From Pyrus communis (Eukaryota > Streptophyta > Magnoliopsida > Rosales > Rosaceae), in NCBI RefSeq assembly GCF_963583255.1, contig NC_084805.1:5411060-5475059 (forward strand): a stretch of DNA of 64,000 nucleotides, given 5' to 3'. The translations under genes and the position numbers were made by a program. Position 1 is the first letter of the stretch; each line of letters opens with the position of its first letter. The notes under the pieces are model-generated. The model worked only from the letters and a program-made list of their open reading frames with translations. It did no database searches and was not told the origin of the DNA. Of this stretch, positions 31,979 through 40,493 are shown piece after piece.

Positions 31979-32191
31979 GAATTGGTTTGGCAAACTGTGT
32001 TGCCTGTTGGGATTAAAGACCCCAGATTTGGTAAGTGGTCGCCGAATTGGGAAAGGCCATTCATCGTTCACAAAGTACTCGGCAAGGGGGCATATCATCT
32101 AAGAGATCGGACGGGTTCAGTTCATAAGTTGCCGATTAATGGAAAGTTTTTAAAGAAGTATTATCCAATTACATGGGAAATGCAAGAGTAA
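31979..32191 (+). CDS. Integrase C-terminal tail of gypsy B, beyond the nonsense codon
   Basis: In frame with the integrase: ELVWQTVLPVGIKDPRFGKW, then WERPFIVHKVLGKGAYHL and NGKFLKKYYP, which is the usual end of these polyproteins. The stop is at 32189-32191. A run of A follows at 32238-32260. Confidence 0.8.
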   Translation, partial: ELVWQTVLPVGIKDPRFGKWSPNWERPFIVHKVLGKGAYHLRDRTGSVHKLPINGKFLKKYYPITWEMQE

Positions 32192-32376
32192 GACAACCAT
32201 TGTATTAATAGCAAAACGACCGTTGTATTGATAACAAAAAAAAAAAAAAAAAAAAATATCATTACAAGAAAAACAAATACAAATACAATGGTGAGATCCT
32301 AAGGGGTCGAAGGGAGGAAAGTCTCAAGAGCAGCTTTCGGCTCCAGCCACTTCGCCTCGCTCAAAATTATCTCAGC

Positions 32377-35300
32377 CTACCGCGTCTTCTTGTTGCACTG
32401 CAGTTGCTGGATACGCCGTGCGCCGGCAGCGAAGGCCGTCAGCCGAGCCTTGTTAGCCTCAAAATCCTTCTCAAGCTCGGAAGAAGCAGCCGACCTTTGG
32501 CGTTGAAGGTCAGAAATCTGGCGCTGGAGGTCAGAGATCTGGCGATCAAACTCGGTCAGCTTTGCTTTCTTTGCCTTGAAAGCCTCCATCTCTACTCGGC
32601 CAGCCTCATGCGCGACCTTGGCCACCTTCAAATCGTCCTCGGCCTGAAGGGCACGCTCGAAGATAAGAAAGTGTTGCCGAGTCCGCTCCAGGAGGTCGGT
32701 TAGGAAAGAGATGCCCTCCGGGCTCAGGTGACCACCGCTGGCGAGGTCATTAAGACACTCTCCAACAGAGTCAAGGCCCTTGCACCGGAGAGCTTGGGAA
32801 GCAGTCAGAGATAGGACTTCGTGCAGCTTCACGAAGACTTCGGCGGGCGTGGCTTCTGCCGATTCGGCCAGAGCTGCAGAGGAGCCGACCTCACCGGTCG
32901 TGCTTTGAAGCAGAGCGTCAAGTTCCACTTCCCACGATGGCTGTGCACATAAAAGGAAAACTGTGAGGGAAAGTAAGACGTGATATAGTGCATAAAGAAA
33001 AAGGGGATTGTTTTAGACCTGCTAAGAGGAGACTTCGGCCATGCCCTCTGGGTCATTGCTCGAACCCAGGGAGCTTAATGGCCGAGCCCAGTGCCTTAGA
33101 CCGCTACGCAATTCACGCGGCCGATGGAGGTTATCTACATTTGATGGCCACGACGGCGGCCAGGAAATATAGACAACGCCCCTCGGCGCGTAAAATTGCC
33201 GGTGAAATGAATGTTCAGGCACCTGACATTTAATATCTTTTAAAAAACATGTGTCACAAAAAACTCAAAACACAAAAGAAACAATACTTACAAAGGCCGA
33301 AGAGACTTCCTGTGGAGGAATGGGAGGGTCTTCGTCCTGCGGGTGGATCGGTGACTCGGCCGTGGCCTCAGGATCGACCATGGGTCTCTTGCCACGATCC
33401 GCCGCAGTAGGACGTGGCCGAGCGGTCGCCTCGATTACCGGAGGAGGATGGACGGGAGGAGAGTTAACTTGTCGACGGCGGCGTTGCAACGGGACCTCGT
33501 CGCTCTCGCTCTCGACATCTTGAACGAAAAGAGAAAACAGTTAGCATTTCGACCAGAAACCTAAGGAAACAAGTGAAAGCAGAATTATACCTCCAAAACG
33601 ACCGTTGGAGAGAAGGGTGCTTCGGCAGGCGCAGCCGACTTCCCCATTGCAGTCGCCACGACCGGCTCCGAAGCTGGAGCGGGTGCGACGATTGGATCGG
33701 CCTGGGAGACGGCTGGAGGGTTCGAGGTTGGAGACGCCGGGGCAGCCGGCACTGTTGGAGAGCCGGCAGGAGCAGGCGTCCCAGTAGTGTCACTGGGGAC
33801 GACATGAATTTCCTGGTCTCCCTTCTTCGCCAATCTCTTGACGCGTTTAGAAGGGCGAGGGATCTCTTCCGCCAGCTCGACCCCTCGGTGGGGGCGTTTG
33901 GCAGGGACCGAACGCTCGGTGACAAGGGTTCTCTTCGTAGGCGCCTTTTTCGCCCTTGCCACCGCGGCGACCACCTCGACCGTCTTCGACCCGCGACCCC
34001 CTGAAATAGCAGAGTAATTAGTAACGAGGACAAGTTTTTTTTTCTGAAAAAGCAAAGTAAACAATATACCTTGGGCCGACTCCTTAGGTTGGGTCGAGAA
34101 CACTGGTCTGGGCCGGTCACCAAACACTTTGCTCACCACGTCCTCGGCCGTGGCACTGAAGAAGTCACCGGTGTACTCATCCCACCAGTCCCCAAAAGTG
34201 TCGGTGCCTAAGGATTCCGGAACGGTTGGCCGAAGACGAAACTTCTTGCACCGGTCCTGAAACTCTTGCTCCATCGTCCGGCACTCCCTCTCGGAAGAAC
34301 CAGAAAGACGTCCCCGGCTCAGGAGGGAATGAGAGACGATCAGGGGTACGGGGCAACCTTGGAGGTAGCCGAGCTGCCGGGCGACAAAATGGGGCTGGTA
34401 GACCTCCCAACCGGCTCGGCGGGCATCGCAACCAAGGGGAAGGTCGCGAGCCAGTACGATTGAGCCCCAGGACTGACGAAGGCCCGCGTCTTCGATCGCG
34501 GCCCAAGTTGCCGTCGGAAGCCCGATTGAAGCAGGGTACTCCTGGCGCCGGCACACCAAGAACTCGTCGTCCGAAAGAACGTCGAGGCTAAAAAAGTGTT
34601 TAAGGACCTCGTCAGCCCGGTGGGGAGGAGCCGGTCGAGAGGCCAGTTGGGGGCCGAGGGCGGCCGAGCGCTGGAAAGCGGGGACCTCAGGCCGAAGAGT
34701 GGAGAAATAGACCTGCAGCCAGAGTTGGAAAACCCAGAGGGGCCCATTCTGGTGCGGGTCAATCTTGTTGATGGTCGTCTCGGCCAAGCAACGAAAGAGG
34801 TTGGCAAGAATAGCCGGGCTAAGCGCCAGAGAGTGACCACTAGCCAGGGCCTGGGCCACTGGCATATTCTCGACCAGGCACTTGTTCGACCTGGTACAAC
34901 AAATAAATTTGTTGTACCAATAGAAGAGGAAGGCTTCATGTTCTCCCTTCCTGAGACTCTCCTCGCCTCGGCCGGCAAAGTGGAGAATCAGTGTGTTATA
35001 GTTGAAGAAGTTCTTATGAAACTTCTGAACTTCTTCTCTGGAAGGCTCTCGATCTCCTCGGCTGAGTGTTTCGACGGCCCGCTCGTCGAAAAGCGCATTC
35101 AGATCAAGGAGGGAGGGGCATCCAGAGAGAGCGGCGTCGATTGGGAGACCGGATGGTGGAGTCTCAAGAATGGCCGAGATGTCGAGGATGGTAGGGCCGA
35201 GGGGTCCGAATGGAAGGACCATGGTGTTGGTGGCCGAACACCATAGGGTCAAGGCCGCCATAAGCAGCTCCTTGTCCATGGTAATTTCCATGGTCGAGAG

Positions 35301-35642
35301 CAGGATGGCATCATAGATGCCGAGGGCTTTCCACTCCTCGCTGAAGAATGATCTCATTCGATCCACCCAGGCGGCCCAGGCTGAGGTGGTCGAGGGCCAA
35401 GCTCCCTGAGGCCGAGCCAAGCATCATTTGGACCAGTCGAACCCTTGAAGCAGGGGTGTTAGGCACTGCTCCTTGAGGAGGTTGGTGATGCACGACGGCA
35501 CTGCATCCCTAAAGAGGGGGCCCAGGATCTGATGAGTGGTGGCCATGTCATTCTCGAAGCGTAGTGTTTTGATCGCATTCCGATCGATGAAATCTTTGCA
35601 TTTGTTAATCTCGTCAGAGAGCTTCGAGATAAAGGAGGCCAT
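32377..35642 (-). pseudogene. Five-exon antisense plant-mobile-domain gene carried by gypsy B
   Basis: Model on the minus strand: exon 1 35642-34070, intron 34069-34001 (69 bp, GTATAT...TTTCAG), exon 2 34000-33591, intron 33590-33511, exon 3 33510-33292, intron 33291-33223 (GTAAGT...GTCAG), exon 4 33222-33019, intron 33018-32941, exon 5 32940-32377. The total is 990 codons and every junction keeps phase. Exon 1 encodes a plant mobile domain (residues about 75-430; landmarks ARPQGAWPSTTSAWAAWVDR and LSTMEITMDKELLMAALTLW). Exon 2 is basic and Pro/Ala rich. Exon 5 is a coiled coil (EFDRQISDLQRQISDLQRQ). Two nonsense codons break it: TGA 35426-35424 and TAG 33024-33022. For exon 3, the nearer acceptor at 33520-33519 would shift the frame. 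PMD proteins are plant nuclear proteins; the role inside the element is unknown. Confidence 0.8.
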
Positions 35643-35792
35643 TAATAGAGATGGTAGGAGAAAATTTGGAAGAGCTGGAGAAAATAATTGCAGAAGGAAA
35701 AACTAGAAGGTTTGATTTGAACGAACAAGGATGAGGAAATTGAGATTTTAGAATTTCTGAAAGCGTAAAAGGCGAATGGCAGAAATATGGGT

Positions 35793-35800
35793 ATTTATAG
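35793..35800 (-). promoter_or_regulatory. TATA box of the antisense PMD gene
   Basis: TATAAATA on the minus strand, about 150 bp upstream of the ATG at 35642, in the sequence context ccTATAAATAccc. It lies inside the element, outside the LTRs, and so would give the antisense gene its own promoter. Confidence 0.6.
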
Positions 35801-36195
35801 GCTTTTCACAATGAATATCAAACGACTGGAATTCGAAATTGGGGGAAAATTTAACCGGGAAAAGTTCCCAATCATTTCGAATATTTTGGGAACCTGCGAA
35901 GAGGGGATCGAGGAGTCGAAAATCCAGGATGCACGATTGCGTGCGACGCCAGTTTTAAGGCATTAATAAGGATAAGACGTTCCAGTTAGTGCACGGTTTC
36001 GAGGCCCACGATTGAAAGTTTTAAGAGCGGCGGAGAATCGACACGTGGCCACGCTTTGGGGGCAACGAGGAAAGTGCAATCATGCCTCATAAATGCGCAG
36101 GAATAACGGTCATTAAGTAAAGTTCAAAAAAGCAATAAACGTTTTCGCTTCTTCAAGGTCGAGGCCCGACCAAGAGTTAACGGTCGGCGACCTCA
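35801..36195. other. Upstream region of the antisense gene / 3' untranslated region of gypsy B
   Basis: No coding signal. It would be shared by the antisense promoter and the end of the sense transcript. Confidence 0.45.
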
Positions 36196-36210
36196 GAAGC
36201 GAGGGGGCAA
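36196..36210 (+). promoter_or_regulatory. Polypurine tract of gypsy B
   Basis: gaagcgagggggcaa lies directly before the 3' LTR. It is purine-rich with one or two interruptions, in the place where plus-strand DNA synthesis is primed. Confidence 0.6.
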
Positions 36211-37332
36211 TGTTTGGGCCCAAAATATTATTGCTGGGCCGAGCAGCAGGATGTGCTCGGCCCAATGAGATGATAAATACTATGGGCCGAATAATAGGGT
36301 CCGGGCCAGCTAACAGGGTCGGCCAAATCTTATCATAAGTAGTCCAGATAAATAGAAAGGTCGAGGAAGTCCTGGTGCAACTAGGATTCCCGACCAGCAA
36401 GGAATGAAGCCCCGAAAAGAAGGAAAATTCAGAATCCCAGTAGGAGTAGGTTTGTTCGAGGAAGAGGCAAATTGGGACAAGGACTCCCAATCCAAATCGG
36501 AGTCGGTTTCAGGGAATGGGGCACTATAAATACAAGAAATCATGCAACAGAAAAGGACCTAAAAATCAGCATACAATTGCCCTGCGCAAAACCTCTCAAC
36601 ACCTTGAGATTTTTTTCCTTTTCTTTTCCTGCCGACACACCTTCAGTTTGGATAAACAGCACTGTGGAAGCGCCCGGCGAGCACCTTCAGTTTGGATAAA
36701 CAGCACTGCTGCCGCAGAATCAGCCGACCGAGAAGCATCTTCAGCTTGGATAAACAGCACTGCGTCGAGGTCGACCGATTATCTATCCAAGTCTCGGTCG
36801 AGAAAGGTTTTCGAACCTTTGTTGGCAGAGGTCACCTTGCTAGCCTTCTCGGCATAGTTAGGTGTTACGAATTACATTGCTCGGCGTACTGGTCGCCGAG
36901 TGGTTTTATGATTGGATACTCACAAATGAGTTTCAGGGTTCGGCATTCCGACGACCGAACTACGTTTACCATCAAGACATACATCACGTTCGAGTACTTG
37001 TGCCCATACACCTTGGTCTCGATTCGACGTGCTTATACTCTCACGAATATAATCACAGTGACCGAATCGGGCTCGGACGATTTGTGAACTCCGCAGAATT
37101 AGCAGCCTTGTCTTCAGGCTGTAGAACCCAGAGACCGAGAGTGTTCCTTCCTCGGTCGCAATCGCAAGTTAAAGAAGTCAGCGACGCGCTCAAAGCTACA
37201 TCAACAAATTTTACTCCTCGGCCAGACTCGGCCGACGAGTTGGCACGCCCCGCATTCGACCAAAGGACGTAGTTAGCTTATTAGTTACTCGGCCTGCGCG
37301 CCACGTAGGTTTTGTAATTTTTAGGGTCAACA
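36211..37332 (+). repeat. 3' LTR of gypsy B
   Basis: It is nearly identical to 23523-24643. The differences seen are mostly transitions, for example C/T at the third copy of the 25-bp motif and one extra T in the run near 36611. Confidence 0.9.
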
Positions 37333-37337
37333 GTATT

Positions 37338-37894
37338 ATAATGAAATATTTTTTTTTTCACATGATGACATTGAGATTAAGGGTCCATTAAACTATATAA
37401 TGAGCCGATAATAATTTAGAATCGAATTATTTGTTTATAAACTTTGAATATGAGATATTCTAATTATAATTTGACAGAAATACTAGTTGCATTTTAAAGC
37501 TACACTCAAATGATTTAGTTAAATACTGCAATTTTTTTTTAACTAACGATATTATCTACATTAAGGCAGTGAGAGAGTGGGCTAAGCCTCAAAATAGGCT
37601 AGCAATAATGTGGTTCAAATTCATTTTTGGCAATAATCGAACTAAGACCTCTCACTTACAAGTGAAGAAGAATATCACTAGATCTTAGTGCTAAGTGACA
37701 ATACTACAATATATTAAGTACGTGCTAATAGTTTATAACAAATAAATACTCGAAAATATTGTACTCATTTTCACCCTACTAAGATTTTCAGATTGGAAAA
37801 CTAAATACAGTACCTTACCTATCTAGTTGTCCGGTTTTGCACAATGTCATATGGAAAATTAAAATTAAAACAAAACCGAATATTAGCTAGACCG
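37338..37894. other. Intergenic DNA
   Basis: No gene. The stretch 37585-37695 is a dispersed repeat (gcctcaaaataggctagcaa ... gaactaagacctctcactta). Its first half matches 420-470 and 1258-1300, and its second half matches 63130-63230. Confidence 0.45.
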
Positions 37895-37903
37895 TATTGA
37901 ATT

Positions 37904-38053
37904 GGGAAGTGACTTTCACACTTTTTTTTATTAACTTCTCACACATTTCTTTTTGTTTCTGGTTATCAGATTGAAAATGTTAAATAGAATAAACGGCCAA
38001 AATTAAGCAAATATTTGCAAAAGGCTAAAACTGGTGTGTGTTTATCATTTCCC
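37904..38053. mobile_element. 150-bp MITE with a 9-bp target duplication
   Basis: Ends GGGAAGTGACTTTCACAC and (reverse complement) GGGAAATGATAAACACAC. They are flanked by a perfect 9-mer TATTGAATT at 37895-37903 and 38054-38062. A 9-bp duplication suggests mobilisation by a Mutator-type transposase. Confidence 0.7.
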
Positions 38054-38109
38054 TATTGAATTTTGATGGATCTTGCAAAGCTAAACCCAGAATCACGAGG
38101 CTGGATCAA

Positions 38110-38319
38110 GGAAAGAGATCCTCTCCAGATCTCTCCCTCCAAAGTCTAGGGATCAAGTGATCCAAGCCTTTAAAATTTGATCAAACAGCTAAAAACAGAT
38201 GAAGTAAAAACTTTTAAAAGCTATAATAATTTTTAGTCGTTTAATGAAATTTTAAAGGCCTGGATCACTTGATCCTTGGATTTTGGAGGGAGAGATCCGG
38301 AGGGGATCTCTTTCCTTCC
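38110..38319. mobile_element. About 210-bp inverted-repeat MITE
   Basis: The arms are about 85 bp each: ggaaagagatcctctccaga ... ggatcaagtgatccaagcct, against its complement ending ggggatctctttcc. The spacer is about 40 bp. It can fold into a near-perfect hairpin. No target duplication was recognised. Confidence 0.6.
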
Positions 38320-38374
38320 GAACTATTCTATGCATATTATGCATCCTTTATTTATTTGTTTATTTTTCCCTCTA

Positions 38375-38553
38375 TGTCACATCCCGGTCTGGGGCAGATC
38401 ACTTCCCGGGACGATGTGAGATGTCACAATCCACCCCCCTTAGGGGCCCGACGTCCTCGTCGGCACACTTCCGGCCAGGGATTGGCTCTGATACCAATTT
38501 GTCACATCCAGGCCCGGGGCGGATCACTTCCCGGGACGATGTGGGATGTCACA
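38375..38553 (-). mobile_element. 179-bp LTR retroelement (miniature TRIM)
   Basis: Two 54-bp LTRs (38375-38428 and 38500-38553) have TG...CA ends. The internal region is only 71 bp. The duplication CTCTA is perfect (38370-38374 and 38554-38558). On the minus strand the 5' LTR begins TGTGACATCCCACATCG. After it, TGGTATCAGAGCC (38496-38484) matches the 3' end of initiator tRNA-Met. Just before the other LTR is the purine-rich AAGGGGGGTGGAT (38441-38429). It is thus a structurally complete LTR element without genes. The LTR tips resemble those I remember for Cassandra-type TRIM elements of this plant family, but the 5S-like core is missing. The LTRs differ at about five positions. Confidence 0.85.
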
Positions 38554-38763
38554 CTCTAGCTTTATTTATGTATTTTTTTTCTCTAGCTTACTTGTTAGGT
38601 GAGCAAAAAGCCGATTGGACCGGGATGAAACCAATTCAAGAACTTGGGTTAGGTTTATATGCTAAAGTAATTTGATTTTGAACGAAACTGAATCAACCGC
38701 GTCATATTAAGTTTGGTTATCAAACCAAACCGCATATATTTCAGCTTAATGTTATATAACAAA

Positions 38764-38900
38764 GGGTGGTACTATCCAGACACCCATTATTACATGCTAC
38801 ACATTACTCTCAATTTCGCCTGTTGAATTGAATTGATTAAATAACAAAAATTAATATAGTGTGTATGAAAAGTAAAAATAGGTTTGTGGATAGCACCGCT
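38764..38900. mobile_element. 137-bp MITE-like element
   Basis: Inverted ends GGGTGGTACTATCCAGACACC and (reverse complement) AGCGGTGCTATCCACAAACC. It is a relative of the 535-661 element. The target duplication was not resolved. Confidence 0.45.
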
Positions 38901-39404
38901 TTTTATAAATAAAAGCTTTTTTTAGTTTCTTCCATTTGTTAGTTATCTTATTCCCTCCCAAACTTTGACATCGAGTTATAAACCATGCATCTCTCTTTAA
39001 ATTCCTCTTTTTTCTCGTTATGAAGTTCATCAGTACTGTTCAACACAAAATTGAAGTTCCTCTTGACTTATATATGTTATAGAATAAAGAGTATTCTCTT
39101 AGTTGTTTGTTTAAGGAACATTTACAACCCGGCAATTTACTATATTAATTTCGTTTGGTTTGATTATGCAACTAATTTGATGTTCATAGTTTGTTTTTGT
39201 CGATTACTCGTTTTTGTATCAGTTCACTTTTTCGTGCGTCGTCAATGTTTTTGTTGCAATCTACGTACTACATATCATTTGCGTTGGTGATTTTCATTTG
39301 CCTTCAAGACTAGAGAAGGATTTGAGTAGAAAGGGTTGCCATGTAATGGTTTTTCAAACTAATCATATATTGTTTGTGTGAACCACTTGAAACGTCGCTA
39401 GAAT
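38901..39404. other. Intergenic DNA
   Basis: No supported gene. The right part (about 39290-39404) may be internal sequence of the LTR remnant that follows. Confidence 0.35.
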
Positions 39405-39756
39405 GGCAACCTTGATACCAACTTGTCACACCCCGATTTTCAATCTTCCTTTTTCGCTTAAGGGTGTGAAAAAAATAAAAAAAATAAAAACTACAGCTCA
39501 AGGAAAACTAGATGGGAAAAAATCCAGAGAGAAACTTTGATTCAAACAAAAGTAAATTGCATGGTACCATTACAAGAAAAGTAAAGGAAAAGAAACAACA
39601 CATTCTCAACTTATTTTTTTTTCACAAGGCCAAGTGTAAACATTTACAAGAAGATCTTGAAGTTTCTGGACCACGGACTAAACTTCCGGTTGAAACCCTG
39701 CAACAAATTCATAAAGGGCGAGCCCTAAAAACTCAGCATGGGTCCTTTTTCTAACA
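39405..39756 (-). mobile_element. LTR retrotransposon remnant (one LTR plus primer site)
   Basis: On the minus strand an LTR of about 333 bp runs from TGTTAGAAAAAGGACC (39756) to GGGGTGTGACA (39424). Three bases later comes TGGTATCAAGGTTGCC (39420-39405), a tRNA-Met-like primer site. The rest of the element is missing. Confidence 0.5.
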
Positions 39757-39832
39757 TATTTTATTATTACATAAGAGATAAACTGCATGGGTCCTTTGTC
39801 TAACATATTTTATTATTACATAAGAGACAAAT
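39736..39832. repeat. Tandem duplication, 49-bp unit
   Basis: Two copies begin 'gcatgggtccttt(t/g)t' at 39736 and 39785, and share 'ctaacatattttattattac' and 'ataagaga'. Confidence 0.65.
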
Positions 39833-40060
39833 TAACTCAAGATAAAAAAGAAAATTATATATTATCTTAATGAATATTATACATTTTTTTTAAAACAAAT
39901 ATAAAGATTAATTTAACCTTGTAATTATGTAATTAAATGTTAAAAAATTGTAGGGTTCCAATTCATTGCTGTGGAAGATTTGTTTAAGTAGCAGCAACTT
40001 TTCCTAAAGGACATCACTAATGGATGGTACAAATCAAATAAAAATAACAATCCTTAATTT
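39833..40060. other. AT-rich spacer
   Basis: Nothing was recognised. Confidence 0.35.
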
Positions 40061-40210
40061 TTACATTAAAAAGTCAACTAGAGAGGGACCCAAGAAACCA
40101 TAAACGGTGCTTCCAAAGACCAACTCGCCACCAAGGGCTGCGAGCTGCCAGAGGCGATAGTGCTTATATGCAATAACTGAGGGGTAAAAGCTAGTTGTGT
40201 TAGTCAAGCA
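40061..40210 (-). pseudogene. Exon-like fragment of unknown gene
   Basis: The minus strand reads VIAYKHYRLWQLAALGGELV and FGSTVYGFLGPSLVDFLM. It is preceded by a good splice acceptor (tttacccctcag at about 40185-40174). The composition looks like a real membrane-protein exon, but I do not recognise the family and no other exon is visible nearby. The 'tgcaataa(c/t)tgagggg' word around the acceptor is duplicated 44 bp away, so it may be a decayed piece. It could also be chance. Confidence 0.3.
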
Positions 40211-40493
40211 TATGCAATAATTGAGGGGGTGGCTGGAATAATGTTGCAATTGCTTTGCTGTGTTCAACAATTACTCCGCTGAATTTTATTTGAATGAAAG
40301 TAATCAATGCGTTTAATGAATGAAAGTAAAGAACTTGTAGTGTCATTCACATCCAATTACAAACATATCTTTCGAGACAAATAAGACGATTTTTAGAAAC
40401 TAATGATGCATTTAAGGAAATTTGTTTACAAAATTTAGAAACTTGGTTCCTACGTTTTCTGATTCGTCTGTTGAATTTGAAGGTTTTTGCAGC

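Larger units (their letters stand above)
23523..37332 (+). mobile_element. Complete Ty3/gypsy (Tat-like) LTR retrotransposon B, 13,810 bp
   Basis: Two near-identical LTRs (1,121 and 1,122 bp) start TGTTTGGGCC and end GGGTCAACA. The 5-bp duplication GTATT is perfect (23518-23522 and 37333-37337). The internal order is primer site, gag, protease, RT, RNase H, second RNase H and integrase on the plus strand, then a PMD gene on the minus strand, a polypurine tract and the 3' LTR. By eye the LTRs differ by about 14 substitutions and one indel, about 1.2 per cent, so insertion was recent. Several nonsense codons and frameshifts in pol mean that this copy is probably not autonomous now. Confidence 0.9.

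Noticed and set aside
34226..35246. Plus-strand frames of 121 and 216 codons in gypsy B.
   Set aside because: They are opposite-strand shadows of PMD exon 1, which has the domain match and the splice logic.
33585..35420. A single 611-codon minus-strand gene starting at 35420.
   Set aside because: Its start is TTG, not ATG. The same frame continues upstream through one TGA to an ATG at 35642, and the frame contains a 69-bp in-frame intron. It is better read as exons 1 and 2 of the five-exon gene.
38375..38553. A 5S rRNA-like core, as in Cassandra LTRs.
   Set aside because: The LTRs are only 54 bp and the A-box, IE and C-box words of 5S are not present. Only the LTR tips resemble Cassandra.
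38269..38675. Two frames of 96 and 130 codons.
   Set aside because: They run through the hairpin MITE and the 179-bp LTR element, whose structure fully explains the sequence.
39051..39290. A 79-codon frame with hydrophobic and Cys residues.
   Set aside because: Composition reflects AT-rich DNA; no domain, no splice context.
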